Assembly (NCBI GenBank): GCA_030295235.1
Contig: AP026140.1
Span: forward strand, 682,001-746,000
DNA from: Fistulifera solaris
Lineage: Eukaryota > Bacillariophyta > Bacillariophyceae > Naviculales > Stauroneidaceae
Length of the DNA stretch: 64,000 bases
Reading direction: 5' to 3'
Numbering within the stretch: position 1 is the stretch's first letter; every line of letters starts with the position of its first letter. Positions 1 to 10,393 of this stretch are shown piece by piece. The notes under the pieces are model-generated. The model worked only from the letters and a program-made list of their open reading frames with translations. It was not told the origin of the DNA and searched no databases. The translations under genes and the position numbers were made by a program.

Positions 1-2141
1 TTCAACGAAGCACAAAGCATATCAAATTCCGTATCTTCTTTCTTTCAGTCCCCACCTGAAATCAAAATATATCATCGCATTTAACAACCTACAAATTAGG
101 TGAAAGCGAAGACCTTGGACGTTACATCTCTTTCGTTAAAAATTCGGGGAAACTTGGCCGTCCAATTCATTGCGACGTGAGAAACGAGAGAAAATTTTAT
201 TTTGCTAATACAACTGCTCAATGGGATGGAAGTGCTTTCACAATGTTGTTACCAAGGATAACTACCTTCTGATGCATAGAGTGATAAGGAACTATGAGAA
301 TGCTATATCGTGGATACTTTTCTACCCGAAAAGATTATCTGTTTGCATTTTGAATTCACTTGTCTCCATAGCAAGCAAAGTCTTAACATCACTAGTCTTT
401 ATGAGACATTATCAACATTCTTGCTTTAGAGATTATGATAATTGATCTCACTGGACCAGCTTCTAGGATGAAACGATAATGCTGCATAGTCTAGCTTAAA
501 TAACGAAATGATAGAAGAATTTACTTTACAACCTTTATAAGAATAATGACCTAGATCACCGAAAACATAGGTTTTTGTGCAGAAAGGATATAAGCGGTGT
601 TTTCAGCAATTAATATCTCGGTGATACAAGCACGTTGGCATGGCGAAGATTATCTATTTAAAATATTGGGCTCTGAATCACCCACAAAATATGTTTTTGT
701 GCTCGAAGGAAATATGCGCTGTTTGCAGTTAATGATATCTCGGTTATTCAACCACGTTCGCATGTTTTATAAAATTATCGCACTGGATCAGAACTAAATA
801 TGGTTATGTTCTCAGAGAATGTAAGTAATGTTTTGAGCAATTGATATCTCGGTATGGTAAAAATGTTGGCCTATCTTTTTACATTATCTCAACCATATTA
901 AATTCACCAATATGATTATATCCCGCTCATTTATATGAGGCTAGTCATTTTGATTTAATTGAGCCAGGAAAGATGTCCAGTATTGTTGCCAGTGCGCCAT
1001 ACCCAAGTTGCTTGCATAAGGACGGTTCAATGATTAGTGAATAGTCACAATGAAAGCATATGCTACTAGCATACATATGATCATAACAGCCCACACTCGA
1101 TGCTTTAACACACCGCGCTATAATGATACAGAATGAAATCGACGTCAACATGAATAACTAAAAACGGCAAAGATCTTCGCAGCCCCAGCCAGCGTTGCAG
1201 TCACAGCAGATATGAAAAAGCATGTAATTTTTCTGCAACGCCATCTTTCACCTACGCGACGAAGCCTGACGCAAACTTTCTGAAGTAGAAGCATTATCGA
1301 CTTAAAACACCGCCAGTACGACCTCACGGCGGCCACATTAATACCTAAAGACAAATCTCGCCAACATCAACCAATCCAAGCGTTCCTCGCGACGGCCATG
1401 CCAGATTGTACTGGTAGAGCATGGGTTCTCACCGTTAAGATTGCAAAGGAAGCCCACGAACAGGACCGGTTCGATAAGGATGAACAGGACCTTTAGACCT
1501 AATACCACGCTTTTCCAATGAATCTCGGACGCATCTACGGTGCAATATACACCTATCAACCTTGAGTTGGTACAACGTAGTTAACACTTTCGGGTCTCTC
1601 ACATCAAGCTTTAGAGTCGGTATAGTTAATAACTATATAAATCCTTGTAATATAGTAGTAATTATGATTAAATTGAACACAACGTCGAGTTTCTCTGGGA
1701 CTGGGGGCACTGCTGCGAAAAGAAACGCCAAAGAATATATTGGAGCAAAGCAGAATCATTCGTTAGCTGCTATTATTGGTAACAGGTTTATGGATCTTAG
1801 TTTTACATGAAAGGGGAAAGATACTTTGCTCGAATTCCAGGCTTTACAAACATTCGAATAGCAGCATGTTCTTTTTATTCAACTGATGGTTGTTTGTTGG
1901 AACTCAATTGGCTTTCCAAGTTCTGCCAAGAGACTAGCAATGCAGCAAAGAAGCTTTTAACCGTACGCTCGATACCGCTATCGTTCGGCCAATTCGCGCC
2001 ATTCGCTATGTTTCGTCGTCTATGCTGCTCTCAAGATGACAGACGACACTCCTCTAAAGTATGACGTTATACGTAGCTTAGCTATCAAATGCATAATAAA
2101 GTTTATAGATGATTAGAAGTTGTCTTACAAGAGCTCATTGG
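1..2141. other. AT-rich region without a recognisable gene
   Basis: No reading frame here exceeds about 85 codons or resembles a known family on either strand. Stops are frequent and composition is AT-rich. The only structure I see is the set of three degenerate repeats at 554-870. Short open frames near 1145-1560 and 1562-2064 look random. The segment could be decayed mobile DNA or a subtelomeric or heterochromatic stretch, but nothing shows this directly. Confidence 0.5.
554..870. repeat. Three degenerate tandem repeat units (~109-122 bp)
   Basis: Three similar blocks follow each other. Each starts with a GATCA/GAATCA-like stretch (554, 675, 785), continues with an A-rich piece then a T-rich TTTTGTG-like piece, and carries the shared core TATCTCGG at about 614, 736 and 845. 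Core spacing is 122 then 109 bp. The first two units are clearly alike and the third is more diverged. No function can be assigned. Confidence 0.55.
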
Positions 2142-3038
2142 TTACAATATTGTCAACAGAGAACGGGGTAGTCTCCAAACCTTTTCCAAAAGCCACTTCA
2201 GGTACGCCTCCACTTTCTCTTCATCCATATGCCCCCACGAGCCTGTTTTTGGTGAGAGATAATGATCTCCTGTTGCTTTTTGCGCTGCCTCGAGCATAGT
2301 TATATCCTTATCGGCTTCGGGCACCCATTCCAATAGAATTTTCGCCATATCGCCTGCATTGCTTGCAGCCCAGGCAAAGCCCTTGGCAGTGGCCGCGAGA
2401 AAGTTGCGCAACGCGCTAGCATGTTCTGTGATGAATGCCTCGCTACAGGCGAGCACCGGAGAATATCCGTAGGGAATGCCGTAATCGGCCATTTTAAAAT
2501 GACGCAAAGCAACACCGCCTAACTTCGCTTGGACGCCCTCCCAGTTGGCAAAAATCCAGGTTGAATCCGCCTGCTGTTCGAGAAGGATGTTCCAAATACC
2601 CAACCGTTCGGGGTATTGCAGAACCAAATCTCCCTTTCCGCCGTCGTTACGAACCAAGGATGCGACAATGGCATCTTCGTACTTCGCTTTGTAGGATGCG
2701 TACGTTTTACCATCCAACTGAGCGGGGCGCTCGATGCCGCTGCTTTCGAGCACCGCGATGCTACTCAAGTCGTTTTGCAAGACGGCTGCAATTGCTTTGA
2801 GAGGAAAGGGTTTTTCTTTCGTGCGATAACTCAACAAGCTTTCCATCGGACAAAGTGCCAAGTCGACGAGACCCAATTCGACTTTTTTGGCGGGGCTTTG
2901 CGTATAGTTGTCATTACCTGGGTGTTGAATATCAACATCAATGCCTGCTTCTTTGTACCATCCGTGGTGCAAAGCAGCGATGAATCCACTATGATTTACG
3001 TTGGGTGTCCAGTCGAGAGAGATACGAATGCGCTGCAT
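2142..3038 (-). CDS. THI5/NMT1-like periplasmic-binding-fold protein
   Basis: A 298-residue protein with the SsuA/THI5 (NMT1) fold, beginning with the family-typical strand and helix start (ISLDWTPNVNHSGFIAALHH, residues 5-24). Relatives are either pyrimidine/thiamine-precursor binding proteins (ThiY type) or the fungal suicide enzyme that makes the thiamine pyrimidine HMP-P from its own histidine and PLP. The Cys-rich CCCFC motif of fungal THI5 is not visible, so a binding or salvage role is at least as likely as HMP-P synthesis. No signal peptide or membrane segment is evident, suggesting a soluble protein. The start is the first ATG and the frame is open throughout. The overall look is bacterial (single exon, binding-protein fold), compatible with old horizontal transfer, which is inference. 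No neighbouring thiamine gene is present. Confidence 0.75.
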   Translation of the reverse strand: MQRIRISLDWTPNVNHSGFIAALHHGWYKEAGIDVDIQHPGNDNYTQSPAKKVELGLVDLALCPMESLLSYRTKEKPFPLKAIAAVLQNDLSSIAVLESSGIERPAQLDGKTYASYKAKYEDAIVASLVRNDGGKGDLVLQYPERLGIWNILLEQQADSTWIFANWEGVQAKLGGVALRHFKMADYGIPYGYSPVLACSEAFITEHASALRNFLAATAKGFAWAASNAGDMAKILLEWVPEADKDITMLEAAQKATGDHYLSPKTGSWGHMDEEKVEAYLKWLLEKVWRLPRSLLTIL

Positions 3039-3642
3039 GATGATAAACGATGCTGCTATATAAATGATCTAAACCGGTGATTGATTGGCAGAGGTTGTGT
3101 CTATCGCTTGACAACCATCTGTATCTTTTTGTTTGCTGGAAGTCCAAGTGCAAGAGGCGAGCGTGCCAGACATCCGGCACCATAACGGACCATAATATCG
3201 ATCATACTGGATAACAATTGAGACACGCGTTCAATTTGATAATGTGGGTCTGAGAAACCAAACGTATTTCGGATTTGATGTGAAAAATGAGAGGACGATG
3301 GAAAAGATACACCGTCCGGTCCGTTGGCTAAATACGGCAGATGGCAGACGTTAATCCTCTTTCCTATTGCAGAATGCAGAATAAAGCTTTGATTTTTTCC
3401 CTCGCATTTCGCACACCGCGCCCTCGCATGGGCAGGGTTTATTGCGAAAAATGGGTTACAAGAAAAATCCAGTACACTTTTCTACGTAAGTCTACGTCCC
3501 GCGATAGCCCGTGTTAAACTCGGTGTTTTCCGGGTTATTTCTCCAGTTTTTCGTGTTATCATCCATTCCGCTGACACAACACTGACCTAATGAATCAATC
3601 AATTATCATTAGAACTTTTCTTTTTTTTATATCGAATTACTA
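3039..3642. other. Intergenic region
   Basis: About 600 bp between the THI5-like gene (reading left) and the transposase relic. It should hold the THI5-like promoter. I see no RNA gene, repeat or convincing reading frame in it. Confidence 0.5.
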
Positions 3643-5086
3643 TTATTTAATGACCCTGTCATACATAAAATTGGCTTGGAAGCTCCATGCAAGCCATGCA
3701 TTGTCCAGGTTTTCCATGGACCCATTCGTTCCAAGCCCCCGTTTCAGCAAGCCCGATCGTTTGCAAACATTCACTGCTCGTTCATTTCCACCGCGATCCG
3801 TTGCAATTGCCGCTGAAGAAAGTAACTGATTTGTTGTGAATTGTCTATCACTTTTTGCGAAGGTTGGTTGCAAGATGTATTGCCCTCCCATTCTCCATGC
3901 CGCCACGTTGCATCGAAAGCCCTTATCAAGAATGTTCGTGAACGGCTCATTGCTGCTTTTGTCGTTTTCTGCGAATTCCTTTTGCATTTTCAAAATCCCA
4001 CTATTCGTAAGGTAAGCCGAGTCTGATACAGCGCCCGTCCAGAGGTTCCATACTCCCAGCCAGCCACATAGCTGCAAAATACTCCTCCTTTCCCGACATT
4101 TCCTCAGGTTCGTCGATTCAATGAAGCATCACTTGGTGTCGGTATATTGATATTTGTGTCGTCCCAGAACACCACGCGCTTCCCAGGATACCTTTCGTTC
4201 CACCTTTCATCACGCAATAGCACGTCTTCCTCGTGCGTCGCAAAAAATGGCCAGCTCTTCCTCGCTTTCAAAACTAGTTTCCTCTTTTCCTTTATTGCAC
4301 GTTGCGCTGTTGCGTCGTCAATATTGTATCGAGCTTTACAATCAGCAAACCTTGTCAGTGATCGACCCCATGTCCATTCAAAATACAGGTACCACTCCTC
4401 GAGCCATTCATCGACGTAACATTTTTTGTTGCAACAGAAATGTCGCCATTGCACACAATCATTACAAAGCGTAGCAACGCAAACATATCCTGAAAACCAG
4501 TATTCAATTTGACTATTGCTGCCTTTTCGTCTTTGTAGATTGTCGGATCAAAGTGCCATGGTCTATCTTTCGGCGTCGAAGTGTCTTCGTACTTTGGCGG
4601 CCTAATCAACTTTTTGACTTCGGGAGGAAAGAGCGCTCTCTTTCTCAAGGTCGAATTCATTTCAGGCAAGGAGTCCTTCAGCGCGTCGGCCTCTGGCTCG
4701 TTTCGTGTCATCGCGCATGCCGAAAGGAGGGTCCAAGACACACGTTACGTCATTCCGTTTGAGGCCCAAGCGTGGAGAAAAGCAGCAAGCTCCTTTACAA
4801 CCCCAGCTTTGAGGTGTGCGTGCTGATAGATGAAGATACTAGCATCGACATCTATTGTTGGATTGCCGGGGCATTTCCATTTGTCATGAACGTGACGAAC
4901 GATGGTTGCGACGTCAGAGCTCGTCAAATTCTTTTTCGAGCTAATATGGTAGTCGGTTTTGGCCCGGCCACCAATCTGATCGCGACCCATCTTCTCAAGA
5001 AAGCGAAAGCGGATGACAAGGATAAAGTTCGTATTGATGGCTATGAAAATAAGTTTGAAAGCAATGCAACAAAAAAATGCCGACAA
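3643..5086 (-). pseudogene. Decayed DDE-superfamily transposase-like gene
   Basis: Four consecutive minus-strand fragments (5086-4745, 4741-4355, 4454-4104, 4077-3643) together look like one protein of about 450 residues interrupted by stops and frame changes. The first fragment carries a conserved-looking stretch with acidic residues (TIDVDASIFIYQHAHLKAG). The third has VVFWDDTNI and the fourth has CGWLGVWNLWTGAVSDS followed by a glycine/arginine-rich tail (GGNERAV). This Asp-rich core followed by GAVSD is what I recall from diatom 'DDE superfamily endonuclease' proteins, a DDE_Tnp_4/Harbinger-like group. The in-frame TAA after 4745 and the frame changes near 4400 and 4090 argue for a dead copy. 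Some breaks could be sequencing errors, but there are too many changes here for that alone. I could not find terminal inverted repeats. Confidence 0.6.
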
Positions 5087-5524
5087 AACCGTTGTTCGAA
5101 AAAACGATCGTTGCAGATTTGAATCTAACAGTGAGCTAATCAGTAGCTAAATAAATTTACTACGAAGGTATCGCGTGCGTAAAATTTGTACCGGACTTCT
5201 ACGGTGTAACCCAGTTTTCGCACATGAAGCCTGTCACTTCTTCTTATTATTACCCTCTCTATTTGCACGCTACAATGACCATCTGTAATTGGTGTTGCTA
5301 ACAAGAACTAAAATCTAATTCCTGTGGGCGTGGATTACAGAAGTTTTTTTCATGCCTAGAGGATACTCAATTCAAAGTAATGGATATCGCATTTCTACAG
5401 TCATCGATTTTTTAATCGGTAGGAGCTTCGACCTGAAGGAGCCTGTCAACCGACTTCAAGCGCAAATACAGGCTGACAACAACACGCAAAAGAATTGACG
5501 TGTTTTTATCAATATTGTAATATT
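5087..5524. other. Intergenic region
   Basis: About 440 bp between the transposase relic and the glycosyltransferase gene, probably containing the promoter of the latter. Nothing else is recognisable. Confidence 0.45.
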
Positions 5525-7026
5525 ATGAGAGGTACAACGCGTAAGCGCATGAGATGGAAACTATTACTGCTGGTTGCGGGTGTGCTAATGTACATTATAT
5601 TGACCGCAGCAATCAGCTGCTTTCTGTATGCGAAGAATCAAAGAGATAAACTTATTCCTCTCTCGCTATCTCCTCATCACGGGTCCGATGCAGTCACTGA
5701 AAGGCGTCGAGACAAACAGAATAGCAATAAACTCGACTCTCTGAGTGATAGCCAAAAATGAAGCTTCTTCTCCAGACAAACGATCCCATCATTAAGCAGC
5801 TCACACGCACTGGTGAACCTCCATTGACAAAAGTCCGGATAATTTTATTTGATCATAAGAGTCGACCTATTCGCTTTCGTGAAGGACCGACATGGGCTAT
5901 TGGTGACGAGGTATTAAATATCTGCATGGATGGTTTTGAGCGCTCTCCGTATTTTGAAATTGTCGGGACGTCGCTCATCCCAGACTTTAATGTCGACCCA
6001 AGCTTTGTGCTTGAAGAAAACGAAGACGTGGTTTGGGTTGTCGACATGAGACGAATAGTTCTCAGACAGTCCTACAGTATTCATCGCCAGCTCGTGATAC
6101 TTGCTAATGCTACCATCCGCGATCAAGAGGAGAAAGTAGTGTCAGGAAAACTCGTTCGACGGCCTCGACTTACTATAGTTTTAATGGATTTTCGAGATCG
6201 GTTCAGCGCAAATACACTCTGTACTAAGGCCATCCGTGAATTGATCAGTCTCGTGGGTGACAATGGCAGCGTGCGAAACGTCGTGCAACCTGTTGTAAGG
6301 GGAAGAAAGTGGAGTGATCAGCGGAATTTTATAGTCCCTGGCGAGGTTTGGGATTGTCGTCCAGACAACGAATGTTTCGGGTCAAGCACACTGCATGTAT
6401 CGTACACCGTACGATCTGACTACGCAGAGGCTGTGATGAAAAGTTTTCCTCAATATCAACCAATATCCAGTCAAGCCATCACAGCTGAACAAAACGCCGC
6501 AGATACAGAGAGGCATATCGATGTAGCCCATTTCTGGCCGCACGAGAGGGATAAGCCTTCCGAAGCACATGCCAAACTTCGTGATGCTGTGACCGATGTC
6601 ATAAAAGAAACGAGCGATAGTAAAGGATTCAATGTGATCGTTGACTTCGTATCCGCGGCGGCCAAGCAAGGGAGATCACAGGTGTCGCCCAAGTACGTGG
6701 AAGCACTTTTGACCACAAAGATTGTCGTTGTAGCTCAACGAGACGATTGGGAAGATCATTACCGTCTTTTTGAAGCTATTATTGGCGGCGCGTTAGTCAT
6801 GACCGATACAATGTTGAGTCTTCCTGAAGGTCTAGCTCACAAAGAAAGTATTGTGGTTTATAATAGTTTGGCTGAATTGCGTGAGCTTCTTTCCTACTAT
6901 CTGGATCCTAGAAACGAAGCGGAACGATTGTCGATTGCGCGAGCAGGGTGGAAGGTCGCAATAAGTCTCCATCGCACTTACCATTGGATGGAGCGAATAT
7001 TCTTTGGTAGGATCATCACCATGTAA
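5525..7026 (+). CDS. Putative type II membrane glycosyltransferase (one frame break)
   Basis: The first part (ATG at 5525) encodes a short basic cytosolic tail (RGTTRKRMRWK), one transmembrane segment of about 22 residues and a stem: the classic type II anchor of Golgi glycosyltransferases. It ends in TGA at 5759-5761, and the long second frame (422 codons) begins at the overlapping ATG 5758. One additional A in the A5 run at 5754-5758 would fuse both into a single protein of about 500 residues, which I think is the real gene. The C-terminal 150 residues (KIVVVAQRDDWEDHYRLFEA, then IGGALVMTDTM) resemble the sugar-nucleotide-binding half of exostosin/CgeB-type transferases, where a conserved acidic pair and a Gly-rich turn precede the last helix. 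Substrate and linkage cannot be predicted. Two separate proteins from ATGA stop-start coupling would be unusual in a diatom. Confidence 0.55.
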
Positions 7027-7229
7027 ATTGAGACAGAAATAAGCTAAGTCACCTCGCAAAATTGTAAGAATCGTCGCCCCACCTAGCTGGTACACTGTAC
7101 AATACATGCGTATAGTAAAGTATAAAAGGAGGGGACGCATTATTTTTGTTGCGAATCCATTACATAGTTTAGTTTCATCAGAGCAAGAGCATGACGGGTG
7201 TACATTAATAACAATAACATGATGTAATA

Positions 7230-8627
7230 ATGGAGATATCTCAAAGTATCGGATGTTGGTGGCGGGGCCTGCAGTTGTGGTACAATGATCAAGATTATAT
7301 GCAGGCAATCGATGCTTGGGAGGAGGCGATGAGCTTCATTTCTTGGGCAAACGATGAGCTCTTTGTAGACATGTCGCTGAAGAATTCTGCCATTCAGGAA
7401 CGTAAATACTTGACCTTGGATGGCGACGCCGCACTTTTATCAGAATTAAGTCCGCTTCTACTCTTTCTCGCCGGATGCTATTTGGATGCTCAAGAATATC
7501 AAAAAGCTCGCGTGACATTGCGGCGATGTTTGGCGCTAACATCTTTCGATGCCGAGCGTGATAGCACTACAAACAAAAGAGATTTATTCCATCGAACCGT
7601 TCGCGAATGCATCTTTTGCGTGGAAGAAGATCCAGAGTGCCTAGAACCGTGGGTTGAAGCCCGGGAACTGGTCCAATATGCAATTGAAGTCAATCAGCAA
7701 TTGGAGCAAGAGCGACTAGGTGAAATAAGCGAGGCGAACTCGGTACCTTGGAGTGATCCGTGGCAGCGTCCAGGCTTCCTATACCCCATCAAAAACCAAG
7801 ACAGCGTCTACGATAGGTTAAGGCATCCTTCTTGGTGTCGTTTATTAGAAGAAAAATGGGGCGACATTCGAAATGAGTTCGATCGACTAATTCATAGACC
7901 TGGTGGGGCGAGAACTTTGTCGACCTCCCCAAGACACTGGCCCGCAGTTGGCAGTGGAGAACATCGAGGTGGTGCCGGAGCTCACGATGGATCAGTTGTA
8001 GCCCCTGGAGGTGACTGGCGCGAAGTCGTCATATTTGGTTCTGGTGAGAATCCACGACTGGCTCCGTGCACATCTGAGCTACTAGAGCAAACGTGCCCCG
8101 ATGCTGTGTCTTTGGCACGCCAGGGTGGAGGAGAAATTGTTTTTAGTGTTTTGGCTTCAGGAACACACATCCGGCCGCATTGTGGGAGTACCAATTTGAG
8201 ACTGACTGCCCATTTAGGATTAGTCATCCCTGAGAACGATGAGGACCACAAGCGGTGCAGTATACGCGTCGCAGATCAGTGGCTCGACTGGGAAGAGGGA
8301 AAAATAATAGTGTTTGATGACTCTTTTGAACACGAGGTTATAAACGAAAGGTCAACCCTTCGCGGCGTCCTACTCCTAAGGTTCTGGCACCCGAACTTAC
8401 CAAAAGAAGAGAGAGGCATTGCTTTGCAAAAGGCCTTGGATGCAAAGTCAGATGATGAACTGCAACGATACTCTCCGCCATCACCTTCTAATGATGGCGT
8501 AATGATGTTACGGGCTATGGAGAAAAGCAGATGCATTTCATGTTCGAGACACGGATATAGCTCAATTAGGCTGAATACACGATCTCTAACATTTGAATGT
8601 CAATGTGGACAGTCAATTGACTCGTAA
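7230..8627 (+). CDS. TPR + aspartyl/asparaginyl beta-hydroxylase domain protein
   Basis: A 465-residue single-exon protein. Residues 10-150 form helix pairs like tetratricopeptide repeats. Residues 260-395 are an AspH-type 2-oxoglutarate/Fe(II) oxygenase domain (PF05118). The signature GTHIRPHCGSTNLRLTAHLG (311-330) supplies H317 and H328 plus the substrate-side Asn/Arg, and FEHEV (367-371) supplies the distal histidine. As in mammalian AspH the metal would be held by histidines without the usual acidic ligand. Family members hydroxylate Asp/Asn in EGF-like domains in the ER, but this protein shows no signal peptide or membrane anchor, so its location is uncertain. An additional C-terminal Cys cluster (CISC near 435, CQC near 458) looks like a small zinc ribbon and is not part of the standard AspH domain. 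The start is the ATG at 7230, and the next gene lies convergent. Confidence 0.8.
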   Translation: MEISQSIGCWWRGLQLWYNDQDYMQAIDAWEEAMSFISWANDELFVDMSLKNSAIQERKYLTLDGDAALLSELSPLLLFLAGCYLDAQEYQKARVTLRRCLALTSFDAERDSTTNKRDLFHRTVRECIFCVEEDPECLEPWVEARELVQYAIEVNQQLEQERLGEISEANSVPWSDPWQRPGFLYPIKNQDSVYDRLRHPSWCRLLEEKWGDIRNEFDRLIHRPGGARTLSTSPRHWPAVGSGEHRGGAGAHDGSVVAPGGDWREVVIFGSGENPRLAPCTSELLEQTCPDAVSLARQGGGEIVFSVLASGTHIRPHCGSTNLRLTAHLGLVIPENDEDHKRCSIRVADQWLDWEEGKIIVFDDSFEHEVINERSTLRGVLLLRFWHPNLPKEERGIALQKALDAKSDDELQRYSPPSPSNDGVMMLRAMEKSRCISCSRHGYSSIRLNTRSLTFECQCGQSIDS

Positions 8628-8663
8628 TACGATGCCGATAAACAGCTAGGGCTCCTTTATAAG

Positions 8664-10038
8664 TTATAAGTTATTTGTACTTCGTAATGAGCTGACGAAT
8701 TGCGCAATAGAGCTGAGTCTTTTCGCTTCGTCAATCTTTTCTAGCAGTATCAGCATATGGTGCAAGTTGTGGTTGAAAAGTAAAATCTCCGCAAGCAGTT
8801 CCTTCGCACAAACCATGTGGTACACATATGAGCGGGTATGCAGTTGGCAAGTGAGGCATTTACATCCATGAACAAGAGGACGCCTATCGCGGAACCAGGG
8901 ATGCTTGGAAGCTTCTTTGTTGTCTGCCGCCCCATTCAAATCGAAACATCCATTTGCGTCCAAAATCATTGAATCTTTAACCATTCTTGGCTTTTTCATA
9001 GGGGACTCATTTTCTGCTGAATCGTCGGGTGTACTGTCTCCTGACAAGTTCAAAACAAAAGCTTTATTCAACAAAGCCCATTGTCCTGGTAGATTAGTAC
9101 CAACGACAACTTTTAACCCAGCAGCACCAACAACAACTTCGAAAAGCTGCTCAAGCGAGAGCACGTTCAGCACAACAAGCGACATACTACCTAGTTTGCT
9201 TTCCGAAACTAAATGCCTTGTAACCTCCCCTCATTACACATTCACGGTCATGGACCTGAAGTATCCTGTGCCAACCCAGCAAAACAACTCCAGCAATTCC
9301 TTTATCGCGATCCAATTCAGTCATCCACTCTATTTGCTCTTTGAGCGCACCGTAGTCGTCAAGCGAAATACCTTCTGCGAGGACAGGGACCCATATTTCT
9401 TTCCAGATCGTCGACAAAAAGTCCTCAGTAAAGCGCTGGGTTTGCTTGATCGCCGCCCAAAGCTTTCTTTGCTGCCGCTTCCTGTCAGCCACTGTACTTT
9501 CGCCCGAGTCCTGTGCCTCTAGTACAAGACAATCAAAGAGAGGGACTTGTATTTGAGAGTTCAAGCTCTCGCACGCTTGACGATATTGCTCCGTTTTCAA
9601 TGATGTTCGTCCATTCGCCGTCCAAAGTTGGACCTGTTTATCCGTTACATGGACCAGTTTTGATACTGACTCCATTCCGGAATATTCCATCGCTCGTTCT
9701 GCGTCCTGAAGCATATCAAATGTGCAGACCGTCACTCGATGATAGGGAAGGAGCCAAGGATCTGGTTTTGTGGTTGTCGAGAAGGTATAGCCACGGACTC
9801 GTTTCTCGTTGCCCTTTGCTTCGGTATACATCGGCGCAATGCACGTATCACGCACTGCAAGTCCTAGCGATAAGACATTACCGAACCGATGCGCGGGAAA
9901 ATACTTTTCTAAGAGATGGGGCGTCATATAGGGAACGGTGCCGTCCACACAATGGAGTAGCAGGCGCAGCGAAGATGCTTCACTCGCCTGGTTCGAGGCC
10001 TGAGAAGACACTGGATCAACAGGTGATACTTCTTCCAT
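8664..10038 (-). CDS. QTRT2: Queuine tRNA-ribosyltransferase accessory subunit 2
   Basis: QTRT2 pairs with catalytic QTRT1 to exchange guanine-34 for queuine in tRNAs with GUN anticodons. In animals the complex sits at the outer mitochondrial membrane. The N-terminal part (10038-9187) has the family opening [11 protein letters not shown], and the C-terminal part (9185-8664) carries the zinc site [17 protein letters not shown] with a following helical tail that ends in HNLHHM. The zinc-binding C-x-C-x2-C...H arrangement is intact. The two halves are in different frames. A short intron with donor GTGTAATG and acceptor CAAACTAG (about 50 bp, around 9185-9240) would join them in frame (…REC/SMSL…), but a single-base error is also possible. 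The joined protein would be about 440 residues, near the normal size. It overlaps nothing and reads towards the AspH-like gene. Confidence 0.8.
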
Positions 10039-10393
10039 GGTTTCAAGTGAAATGTATTGGCGACCAATTCGCTATTATTAGGTTGTATATAATGCGCAGA
10101 ATGCTGCGTCTCTTTTCGCGGACGAGTTTTCTTTTACAAACAATGGGATATAATGACAGACGAAAGGGTCATGGAGTACCGCTTCTAACCCGACGCGCGC
10201 GTGTTACTGTAGTTGTAAGAAACACGGTTAACGGCACCGAAACGTTTTTCGCATCTTGAAAACAAGCTCTTTACTTGCAAATTTGAAGGTCCCAACGCAT
10301 CGCTTCGCGCAGTGATGCGGTCTTTATTGTTCTTTGAGGCACATCAAAATCCCATTGTGTTGTCAAGCAATGATGATACGCCTTCCTACAAGC
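10039..10393. other. Divergent promoter region
   Basis: About 355 bp between QTRT2 (minus) and the armadillo gene (plus), so probably a shared divergent promoter. No clear TATA box or repeat was seen. Confidence 0.45.

Noticed and set aside
1145-1559. Minus-strand short frames as a gene or degenerate transposon
   Set aside because: No recognisable motif in any frame; too short and unconvincing.
2142-3038. Confident call of HMP-P synthase (fungal THI5 function)
   Set aside because: The Cys-rich motif typical of the fungal enzyme is not visible, so only the fold family is claimed.
5758-5761. Bicistronic translation by ATGA stop-start overlap
   Set aside because: Diatom genes are rarely bicistronic; a one-base A-run error explains the layout better.
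9513-10259. 248-codon plus-strand frame opposite QTRT2
   Set aside because: It is the antisense shadow of the QTRT2 N-terminal half, which has clear family motifs on the minus strand.
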